Part shown: one piece after another, positions 1-5,238 of the stretch
Layout: the number at the start of each line of letters is the position of its first letter
Numbering within the stretch: position 1 is the stretch's first letter
Source: Acholeplasmataceae bacterium UBA6190
GTDB taxonomy: Bacteria; Bacillota_I; Bacilli_A; Acholeplasmatales; Acholeplasmataceae
Direction: 5' to 3'
NCBI GenBank assembly: GCA_002422045.1
Contig: DITG01000052.1
Span: 7,282 to 12,519 of the forward strand
DNA: 5,238 nt
Translations under genes and position numbers: made by a program
The notes under the pieces: generated by a model
What the model was told of the DNA's origin: nothing
Database searches by the model: none
The model's input: only the letters and a program-made list of their open reading frames with translations

Positions 1-1421
1 ACGTCATCGATAGAAATTCTACTCAGACTGCCATTCGTTCAGTCAATGAGTTTCTCATTTTAGAAAATCAGAATCCTATGTTTGAAATCGATGTCTTTTC
101 GATGTCCACAGGCAATAATGAAGTCGTTGAAGTGCTTTATGAGACTTCTCCAACTGTGTTTGAACTTGTGAAGACAATCACTGCACCTGGCAAGCACACC
201 TTCAATGTGTTTGAAGAAACAACACTTGCCTTTTTCGCATCCGGAAGACTGATGATTCGTATCAGATCCGATGTTTCTCAAAGTAACGTTGTACTCAAGA
301 GCGTTGCACTCTACAACAACGGTTCAACAACACCAACCATCATCGATGAAGGATACAATCTATCCTTATATACGCTAGTATCCAGTCAAGGTGGCGGACG
401 TTATGTCAGACAAAATGGTGTCTTGACATTGGCTGACTTCGTGTTTGATTCATATGGCGCAGTCTTTGACGATCGTTTGATCACAGCAATGCCATCTTCT
501 GAATACAACAGAATTTTACAAAACAACCCAGAATGTGTTTCTACACCAGATCCTGATAACGCATTAGGTTGGTTATTCCCTGAAGGATGCCCGATTGTGA
601 AAGTATTACGTCAGAATTCCGGTATTCCGGGACCCGATGGTACCATTTTCTTTAGCTATAGAGTCATTGTCGACTATGCAAGATACATGGGTTATGAAGG
701 CATTCCCTATTTCTATTTTGGCACAACAGGTTCGGGTAAAGACTTGTTCTCACTCACTTGGGTTGCTTTAAGAACTTCATTGTTGATTGGTTTCATCGTC
801 GCATTCATCAACATTACGGTGGGTGTCGTCTATGGATCAGTTTCAGGTTACTATGGCGGTATCACTGATTTAATCATGGAACGTTTCAGTGAAGTCATTG
901 GCCGTATTCCATGGTTGGTCACATTAAGTATTTTCGTAGCACTGATCGGACCAGGTTTCTGGACATTGATTCTCATCCTGATTGTCTCAGGTTGGATTGG
1001 AGTGGCATCCGTCACTCGAACTCAGTTTTACCGATATAAAGGCAGAGAATATGTCCTCGCATCGCGTGTACTTGGTGCTAAAGATGGACGTCTGATTTTC
1101 AGACACATTTTGCCAAACGGTATCGGAACCATCATTACAGCAAGCGTCTTGATGATTCCAGGTGTTATTTTCGCAGAATCCACCATTTCATACTTGGGTT
1201 TCGGTATTGGCGAAGGTCAGAGTTTCTCCTTCCTCGGATTGTTCACATTGTCTGGTTCTTCACTGGGCGTGTTGTTGAACAACAGCCGTTCAGAGTTGCT
1301 TGACAAACCGTATTTGACGGTGTTCCCTGCAGTCATCATTTCAATTTTGATGATCACATTCAATATGTTCGGGAATGCACTCCGCGACGCATTCAATCCA
1401 TCACTGAGGGGGTCAGAATAA
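1..1421 (+). CDS. oppC: Oligopeptide ABC transporter permease, OppC-type, 5'-truncated by window edge
   Basis: Membrane subunit of a peptide importer (DppC/OppC family, BPD_transp_1 fold), expected to pair with OppB. The frame is open from base 3, adding 25 residues before the first ATG at 78. That ATG has no ribosome binding site, so the true start lies upstream. Numbering from that ATG, residues up to about 227 form a soluble, beta-rich extracytoplasmic region. The family junction motif FGTTGSGKDLFS (214-225) follows, then about five membrane helices near 228-255, 277-292, 294-312, 349-368 and 413-434. The coupling (EAA) loop runs from EYVLAS (324-329) to LPN (345-347) and contacts the ATPases. 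Canonical OppC is about 300 residues, with only about 50-80 residues between helices 1 and 2; the first helix should lie off-window. The C-terminus NALRDAFNPSLRG is typical. Its stop overlaps the oppD start. Assignment to the family is firm; substrate and exact symbol are inferred from the neighbours. Confidence 0.93.
   Translation, partial: VIDRNSTQTAIRSVNEFLILENQNPMFEIDVFSMSTGNNEVVEVLYETSPTVFELVKTITAPGKHTFNVFEETTLAFFASGRLMIRIRSDVSQSNVVLKSVALYNNGSTTPTIIDEGYNLSLYTLVSSQGGGRYVRQNGVLTLADFVFDSYGAVFDDRLITAMPSSEYNRILQNNPECVSTPDPDNALGWLFPEGCPIVKVLRQNSGIPGPDGTIFFSYRVIVDYARYMGYEGIPYFYFGTTGSGKDLFSLTWVALRTSLLIGFIVAFINITVGVVYGSVSGYYGGITDLIMERFSEVIGRIPWLVTLSIFVALIGPGFWTLILILIVSGWIGVASVTRTQFYRYKGREYVLASRVLGAKDGRLIFRHILPNGIGTIITASVLMIPGVIFAESTISYLGFGIGEGQSFSFLGLFTLSGSSLGVLLNNSRSELLDKPYLTVFPAVIISILMITFNMFGNALRDAFNPSLRGSE
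1406..1412 (+). promoter_or_regulatory. Ribosome binding site of oppD
   Basis: GAGGGGG lies 8 bases before the ATG at 1421, inside the last codons of oppC. The stop of oppC and the start of oppD share one base (TAATG), which suggests translational coupling and fixes the oppD start. Confidence 0.8.
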
Positions 1422-2878
1422 TGGCTAATGTCAAATTGTCCGTTAAGGACTTAACCGTATCATTTATAACTGGCTCAGGCATGGTTCGTGCTGTTCGTAG
1501 CATCTCCTTCGATGTTTATGAAGGTGAGACACTCGCAATTGTGGGTGAATCAGGCTCAGGCAAGTCTGTAACATCCCGTGCCATCATGGGTATATTGGCA
1601 GGCAACGCAGTCGTTGATAAGGGTAGTATCATGTATGAAGGACAAGACCTCGTACAGATCCCCGAAGAAGATTTCCATAAGATCCGTGGCAAGAAAATCG
1701 GCATGATCTTCCAAGATCCTCTGTCCAGTTTGAATCCCATCATGCGTATCGGAAAACAGATCACAGAAAGTATGATCATCAATGGCAAACGACTGAGTAA
1801 TCAGTATAAAGAACTCATTCATGCCGAAAAGACAGCGTATGTCAATATCAAGAAAAACAAAGCAAAAAATCATAAGCAGTTAAAACAAGAGATTGAAGAA
1901 ATCAAGCTATCCGAAAACATTGACAAGGCAAAGATTGCTGCATTAAAAGCTGAATATCGTCAGAAGCAAAAAGCATTGTCTGTGCAACTACCTGCTTTAA
2001 GAAGCGCTTTATGGGCACGTAAGAGCGTTGCAAGAGCAACCATCAGATCTCGATATCAGGCTGAAAAAGAACGGATTCAAAATCTGATTACTCCCCTGCA
2101 ACTGAGACTTAAGGAAGCATCTGCAGAAGAAAGAAAAGAACTTAATAAAAAGATTGCAGAACAGAGAGAATTGCTGAGAAGATTTGTCAAAGTCACACAT
2201 AAAGAAGCAAAAGAAAGAGCTCTCAAAGTCATGAACGAAGTCGGCATACCTGATCCCGAAAGACGGTTCAAACAGTATCCATTCCAGTTTTCTGGCGGGA
2301 TGAGACAGAGAATCGTTATTGCGATCGCCTTAACCGCAAATCCTGATGTTTTGATTTGCGATGAGCCGACAACCGCACTTGACGTTACCATTCAGGCACA
2401 AATATTGGATTTGATCAAGAACTTGAAAGTCGAACGTAACTTGACCGTCATTTTCATCACGCATGACCTTGGCGTTGTCGCAAACATGTCTGACAGAGTA
2501 GCAGTCATGTATGCAGGTAAAATTGTTGAAATCGGGTTATCAGAAGAAGTCTTCTATACACCGAGACATCCATACACATGGGCGCTCCTGTCATCCATGC
2601 CAGATTTGAATTCGAAAGATCGTCTGACAGCTATTCCAGGAACACCTCCGAATATGCTGTTTCCACCGAAAGGTGATGCATTCGCGGATCGTAATGCCTA
2701 TGCGATGCAGATTGATTTTGAACAGGAACCCCCTTATTTTAAAGTCTCCGACACACATTACGCTGCGACTTGGCTACTACATCCAGATGCACCAAAAGTT
2801 GAAATGCCAAGTATCATCAGTGAACGTATTGAAACCATGAACAAAGCATCTGATGCACGTAAAGGGGTGAAATCATGA
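1421..2878 (+). CDS. oppD: Oligopeptide ABC transporter ATPase OppD with large internal insert
   Basis: Cytoplasmic ATPase that powers peptide import together with OppF. Core motifs are intact: Walker A GESGSGKS (42-49), Q-loop IFQDP with Q98, signature FSGGMRQR (290-297), Walker B LICDEP with D314 and E315, D-loop ALD (319-321) and H-loop H348. The HPY motif of the oligopeptide-transporter C-terminal extension is at 383-385. The protein is 485 residues, against about 330-350 for usual OppD. The excess is a Lys/Glu/Arg-rich, predicted helical insert at about 127-258, between the Q-loop and signature. After it the canonical sequence resumes at KEAKERAL. The C-terminal region, where many OppD/DppD proteins have four iron-sulfur cysteines, instead reads GDAFADRNAYAMQIDF followed by THYAATWLL. 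This resembles Gram-positive Opp/Ami ATPases as I recall them. It starts at ATG 1421 behind a strong binding site, and its TGA stop overlaps the oppF start. Substrate (oligopeptide rather than dipeptide or nickel) is inferred. Confidence 0.95.
   Translation: MANVKLSVKDLTVSFITGSGMVRAVRSISFDVYEGETLAIVGESGSGKSVTSRAIMGILAGNAVVDKGSIMYEGQDLVQIPEEDFHKIRGKKIGMIFQDPLSSLNPIMRIGKQITESMIINGKRLSNQYKELIHAEKTAYVNIKKNKAKNHKQLKQEIEEIKLSENIDKAKIAALKAEYRQKQKALSVQLPALRSALWARKSVARATIRSRYQAEKERIQNLITPLQLRLKEASAEERKELNKKIAEQRELLRRFVKVTHKEAKERALKVMNEVGIPDPERRFKQYPFQFSGGMRQRIVIAIALTANPDVLICDEPTTALDVTIQAQILDLIKNLKVERNLTVIFITHDLGVVANMSDRVAVMYAGKIVEIGLSEEVFYTPRHPYTWALLSSMPDLNSKDRLTAIPGTPPNMLFPPKGDAFADRNAYAMQIDFEQEPPYFKVSDTHYAATWLLHPDAPKVEMPSIISERIETMNKASDARKGVKS
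2862..2867 (+). promoter_or_regulatory. Ribosome binding site of oppF
   Basis: AAGGGG sits 7 bases before the ATG at 2875, within the final oppD codons. The ATGA overlap of oppF start and oppD stop supports coupling and this choice of start. Confidence 0.75.
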
Positions 2879-4026
2879 CAGAACAAAAGAATGTCGTTTT
2901 GAGTGTCAGACACCTCAAACAGTATTTCAAGACAGGCGTAGGAAAAAGCAAGTTGGTCATCAAGGCTGTCGATGATGTGAGTTTCGATGTCTATAAAGGT
3001 GAAGTATTCAGTTTGGTAGGAGAATCAGGTTGTGGTAAAACCACGACAGGTCGTTCTATCATCAGACTTTACGAACCTACCGATGGCGAAGTTTATTTCC
3101 AAGGAGTTCGTGTTGGCTCAGGTACTATGACGCTGACCGAAGGCATTAAAAATGCTAAGAAGGAAGCTGCAAAGTTATCCAATGAACTCAAAGTCAAGTA
3201 TGAGGGCAAACTCGAAAATCCTTCAGAAAAGCAAGTTTATGAAAATGAGATTAAAAAGATCGTAGAAGCAAAATTGGCTAAGATTCAATCCTTCCGTGAA
3301 GAAATGCGCGCAAGACGACAGGATAATCGTGTCAACAACTATGAGTTGATGAAAAAGATGCAGATGATTTTCCAAGATCCCATCGCGTCCTTGAATCCAC
3401 GCATGACTGTCAAAGAAATCATTGCTGAAGGTCTAAGAATTGGTGGCGAACGCAATAGCGATGTCATCATTGAAAAAGTCAACAAAGTGCTTGAAACAGT
3501 TGGTCTGCTTCCGGAACATGCGTCCCGTTATCCTCATGAATTTTCAGGCGGACAGCGTCAGCGCATTGGTATCGCACGTGCGCTTGTAGTTAATCCAGAT
3601 TTCATCATCGCGGATGAACCCATCAGCGCCCTTGACGTTTCCATCCGTGCCCAAGTCATCAACTTGCTCAACGATTTAAGAAACGAATTCGGTATTACCA
3701 TCATGTTCATTGCTCATGATTTGTCTGTTGTCAAATATTTCAGTGACAGAGTCGCAGTCATGTACTATGGCAAGATGGTAGAATTGGCACCCAAAGATGA
3801 ACTTTTTGCCAATCCGAAACATCCTTATACCATCTCATTGTTATCTTCAGTACCCCATCCGGATCCTCGGTTTGAAAAGACCAAGGCTAAGCGAATCAAG
3901 TACAATCCTTCGATGCATGATTACTCTGTGGATAAGCCTTCTTTACAAGAGGTTAAACCAGGCCATTTCGTTTATTGCAATAGCCAAGAATTCACAAGAA
4001 TTCAAAAAGAGTTGAGCGGTTCGTGA
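2875..4026 (+). CDS. oppF: Oligopeptide ABC transporter ATPase OppF with internal insert
   Basis: Second ATPase of the importer, expected to form a heterodimer with OppD. Visible motifs: Walker A GESGCGKT (49-56), Q-loop MIFQDP with Q167, signature FSGGQRQR (223-230), Walker B FIIADEP with D247 and E248, D-loop ALD (252-254) and H-loop H281. Both catalytic sites of the OppD-OppF pair therefore look competent. The HPY motif is at 316-318. The tail HDYSVDKPSLQEVKPGHF is characteristic of Gram-positive OppF/AmiF proteins and argues for oligopeptides. At 383 residues it is longer than the usual 310-330. The extra length is a charged, Lys/Glu-rich helical stretch at about 84-150, between the strand after Walker A and the Q-loop. 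This is a different place from the OppD insert. It starts at ATG 2875, overlapping the oppD stop by four bases. Its TGA stop overlaps the GTG start of the next gene. Confidence 0.95.
   Translation: MTEQKNVVLSVRHLKQYFKTGVGKSKLVIKAVDDVSFDVYKGEVFSLVGESGCGKTTTGRSIIRLYEPTDGEVYFQGVRVGSGTMTLTEGIKNAKKEAAKLSNELKVKYEGKLENPSEKQVYENEIKKIVEAKLAKIQSFREEMRARRQDNRVNNYELMKKMQMIFQDPIASLNPRMTVKEIIAEGLRIGGERNSDVIIEKVNKVLETVGLLPEHASRYPHEFSGGQRQRIGIARALVVNPDFIIADEPISALDVSIRAQVINLLNDLRNEFGITIMFIAHDLSVVKYFSDRVAVMYYGKMVELAPKDELFANPKHPYTISLLSSVPHPDPRFEKTKAKRIKYNPSMHDYSVDKPSLQEVKPGHFVYCNSQEFTRIQKELSGS
3985..4004 (+). repeat. Perfect tandem 10-bp repeat inside the oppF 3' end
   Basis: CAAGAATTCA occurs twice head to tail, encoding part of the segment SQEFTRIQ near the C-terminus of OppF. 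The unit is not a multiple of three, so loss or gain of one copy would shift the frame over the last few codons. It may be chance. Confidence 0.6.
4006..4016 (+). promoter_or_regulatory. Weak ribosome binding region of the GTG-started gene
   Basis: Only weak purine-rich matches precede the GTG at 4023: AAAGAG around 4006-4011 and TTGAG ending at 4016. Neither is a good Shine-Dalgarno at ideal distance. With a GTG start overlapping the oppF stop, this suggests translation mainly by coupling from oppF, giving lower or linked output. This is inference. Confidence 0.4.
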
Positions 4027-4382
4027 AACGATTTCTGTTGACATTGTTGATAACATCAACGATTGTTGCTCTGGTTCATGTACTGTTTAATGGCTTTACC
4101 ATCAGGTATGACACTGCATCTGATTCCTTATTCATCGTTGGAATATTCATGTTTTTCATCAGCATCATCGCAATGACTGATGCAACCAAAGTATTCATTT
4201 CCTTCGGTTACCAGATCAAGAGTATGTTTGGGAAATTCAGAAAAGAACATCGCAGTTATCATGAATATTATCAGGATAAAAGCAAGGGTTCAGTCGGTCA
4301 AGCAGGCGTGAACGGATTCATCATCAGTATCATTTACATCGTGACTTCCGTCATCTTGGCATACCAACATTTGGGCATGTAA
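4023..4382 (+). CDS. Small three-helix membrane protein, DUF3899-like
   Basis: A 119-residue integral membrane protein of unknown function. Three hydrophobic segments are visible: about 3-23, 36-52 and 97-115. A basic, aromatic-rich loop (about 56-90: SFGYQIKSMFGKFRKEHRSY and onward) probably faces the cytoplasm. The layout of helix 1, the SDSLFIVG entry to helix 2 and the charged GKFRK loop matches my recollection of DUF3899 proteins of Bacillota and Mollicutes. I cannot confirm this without a profile search. The start is GTG at 4023: it gives MKRFLLTLL with a positive N-terminus, overlaps the oppF TGA by four bases (GTGA), and no ATG occurs until well inside the protein. It is the last gene before the terminator and is coupled to oppF. 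A role as transporter accessory is therefore plausible, but only from context. Confidence 0.85.
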   Translation: MKRFLLTLLITSTIVALVHVLFNGFTIRYDTASDSLFIVGIFMFFISIIAMTDATKVFISFGYQIKSMFGKFRKEHRSYHEYYQDKSKGSVGQAGVNGFIISIIYIVTSVILAYQHLGM

Positions 4383-4388
4383 AAAAAT

Positions 4389-4412
4389 AACGAATCTCGC
4401 AGGAGATTCGTT
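4389..4412. terminator. Bidirectional rho-independent terminator between convergent genes
   Basis: A 10-bp perfect stem (AACGAATCTC at 4389-4398, GAGATTCGTT at 4403-4412) closes a GCAG loop. On the + strand it runs into TTTTTGTTT (4411-4419). On the - strand it is followed by ATTTTTTT (complement of 4381-4388). It therefore can stop both the opp operon and the gene at 4418-5155. The two T-runs overlap the stop codons of the flanking genes, filling the whole 35-base gap. Confidence 0.9.
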
Positions 4413-4417
4413 TTTGT

Positions 4418-5155
4418 TTAGGCTCTTGGGATACCGATCGTTTCTTTTAAAATCAGTGAAGCTTCACTGTAGAAAAGATTCGGAGAATCGGTATCGCTAT
4501 GGAGAAAATAAAGTTGCTTTGTCTTTCTAAGTGCATACGCATGAATGATCGTGATGAAGCGATGATTGCTCTTATTGAAATAAACTTCATCCACTTGTTT
4601 TTTCGTTTCATCAGTCAGGATGTCTCCGGATTTGATGATGAGAATCATATAATGATGGTATTTGATTTTTGACTTGACGTATTCATCTTCAATCTGGCGA
4701 ATCACACGGTTGAACCTGTCATCTGTATACAGAATATCTTGATTTCGGATGTAGACGATGACTTCCAAGATCCCTCGTTTGGTCACGAGACTGGATGAAT
4801 CCAGATGGATTCGATGTGCGAGATAATAGTCTTTGAATTCCTTGTTCAAGATAAAACCCATCGACTGAATCTGGGTAATCCATGCATCACTTGCCACTTC
4901 AATCGGAGAAGCAATCGCAGGATTTGACGTCTGATTGAGCTGGTCCAATCTGCTTTGAGCGGAATAATATTCAATACGAGGTCTATAGTAGAGAGAAATG
5001 ACGAACAAAATGACGAAAATCACTAAAACGATCGACCATTTCACATCGGGAATCAAAGGTATAAAAATCAGTGCAATCAACAAGACAATCATCGAAATCA
5101 CAATGGCAATGTAGGCTTTGAATATTCGATTGAGAATACGTTTGTTTTCTTTCAT
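4418..5155 (-). CDS. Two-helix membrane protein with C-terminal cytoplasmic domain, unrecognised
   Basis: A 245-residue protein I do not recognise. The basic N-terminus (MKENKRILNR) leads into two closely spaced hydrophobic helices, about 13-35 and 39-57. These are separated by only a few residues and followed by RPR (58-60), so both termini should be cytoplasmic. A linker (about 61-88) leads to a soluble domain of about 155 residues with alternating hydrophobic strands (ILEVIVYIRN, YMILIIKSGD, RFITIIHAYALR) and charged helices. This suggests an alpha/beta fold, but no catalytic motif or named domain is apparent. It has no cysteines. The ATG at 5155 is preceded by an ideal binding site and a good promoter, which makes it a real, independently transcribed single gene. 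It faces the opp operon and shares its terminator; nothing links the two functionally. Confidence 0.85.
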   Translation of the reverse strand: MKENKRILNRIFKAYIAIVISMIVLLIALIFIPLIPDVKWSIVLVIFVILFVISLYYRPRIEYYSAQSRLDQLNQTSNPAIASPIEVASDAWITQIQSMGFILNKEFKDYYLAHRIHLDSSSLVTKRGILEVIVYIRNQDILYTDDRFNRVIRQIEDEYVKSKIKYHHYMILIIKSGDILTDETKKQVDEVYFNKSNHRFITIIHAYALRKTKQLYFLHSDTDSPNLFYSEASLILKETIGIPRA

Positions 5156-5161
5156 GTTGAA

Positions 5162-5168
5162 TCTCCTT
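5162..5168 (-). promoter_or_regulatory. Strong ribosome binding site of the minus-strand membrane protein
   Basis: On the - strand AAGGAGA ends about 6-7 bases before the ATG at 5155, a near-perfect Shine-Dalgarno. It fixes the start and argues that the unrecognised frame is a real gene. Confidence 0.85.
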
Positions 5169-5178
5169 AAACAGGATT

Positions 5179-5207
5179 ATTATAACACACAGATGACTGA
5201 ACTTAAA
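5179..5207 (-). promoter_or_regulatory. Extended -10 promoter of the minus-strand gene
   Basis: On the - strand TATAAT (5184-5179) is preceded by TGT, giving the extended -10 form TGnTATAAT. At 17-base spacing the -35 candidate is TTTAAG (5207-5202), only 3 of 6 matches to TTGACA. It overlaps the T-run of the upstream terminator. A start near 5172 would give a leader of about 16 bases. The extended -10 may compensate for the poor -35. Confidence 0.65.
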
Positions 5208-5231
5208 AAAATAAGGATCTCATCGAGATCC
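5205..5231 (-). terminator. Rho-independent terminator of a leftward gene beyond the right edge
   Basis: On the - strand GGATCTC, loop GAT, GAGATCC (5231-5215) is followed by TTA and then seven Ts (5211-5205). The + strand has no T-run after the hairpin, so it works leftward only. It implies a - strand gene ending just outside the window and separates it from the promoter at 5179-5207. Confidence 0.8.
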
Positions 5232-5238
5232 ACATTGG

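Noticed and set aside
78..80. ATG at 78 as the true start of the permease
   Set aside because: No Shine-Dalgarno precedes it and the frame stays open with protein-like sequence to the left edge. No signal or first membrane helix follows it, so the gene begins upstream.
60..281. Minus-strand 73-residue frame opposite the permease
   Set aside because: It lies opposite well-formed coding sequence and has no promoter or Shine-Dalgarno; its Cys-rich look comes from the antisense reading.
720..743. Walker A-like GTTGSGKD in the permease
   Set aside because: It resembles a P-loop but ends in D rather than S/T. It aligns with the conserved FGTDxxGRDxxS junction motif before helix 2 of OppC permeases, so it is not a nucleotide site.
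1799..2194. OppD insert as an intein, IS remnant or frameshifted fusion
   Set aside because: There are no intein splice residues, inverted repeats or target duplications. The reading frame and base composition continue smoothly on both sides, so it is best read as an ordinary in-frame domain insert.
1516..2391. Several minus-strand open frames opposite oppD
   Set aside because: They lie wholly within oppD, lack binding sites and show low-complexity or Ser/Leu/Phe-rich translations typical of antisense shadows.
3797..4015. Short plus-strand frame inside the oppF 3' end
   Set aside because: It is an out-of-frame shadow of the conserved AmiF-like tail and has no binding site of its own.
1..5238. 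CRISPR array, tRNA/rRNA, riboswitch or mobile element
   Set aside because: No regularly spaced repeats, no cloverleaf or rRNA-like sequence, and no transposase or integrase were seen. Intergenic space is limited to 35 and about 83 bases, both explained by terminators, a promoter and a binding site.

Overview
The window holds the 3' part of an oligopeptide ABC-transporter operon on the + strand: a permease missing its 5' end (oppC-type), then two ATPases (oppD, oppF), then a small three-helix membrane protein of the DUF3899 type. A single unrecognised two-helix membrane protein follows on the - strand. The sequence is AT-rich with Shine-Dalgarno-led genes. The ATPase C-terminal tails resemble the Gram-positive Opp/Ami type. 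Two genes end in TGA placed inside tight start/stop overlaps, so TGA acts as a stop. Together with the enlarged permease and ATPases, this points to a Bacillota/Mollicutes-type organism using the standard code, for example the Acholeplasma/Izemoplasma neighbourhood rather than Mycoplasma or Spiroplasma. The taxonomic placement is inference.

Layout: oppC-like, 1-1421, open at the left edge; oppD, 1421-2878; oppF, 2875-4026; DUF3899-like, 4023-4382. Each + strand gene overlaps the next by 1 to 4 bases (TAATG, ATGA, GTGA), so the four form one translationally coupled unit. A compact hairpin at 4389-4412, with T-runs on both strands, ends this operon and the convergent - strand gene at 4418-5155. 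That gene has its own extended -10 promoter and a strong ribosome binding site. Upstream of it is a second terminator (5205-5231) that probably ends another leftward gene beyond the right edge. No stretch longer than about 85 bases lacks a gene.

How the genes work together: OppC would pair with an OppB (not visible, presumably upstream) to form the membrane channel. OppD and OppF form the ATPase heterodimer and retain all core motifs at both sites. Peptides would be delivered by an OppA-type binding protein, also not visible.

The most notable feature is that all three transporter subunits are enlarged in non-core positions. OppC has an extracytoplasmic domain of about 250 visible residues before its first visible membrane helix. 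OppD has a charged helical insert of about 130 residues between the Q-loop and signature motif. OppF has a charged insert of about 60-70 residues before its Q-loop. OppD also lacks the cysteines that bind an iron-sulfur cluster in many proteobacterial-type homologues. I found no RNA genes, CRISPR arrays or mobile elements.
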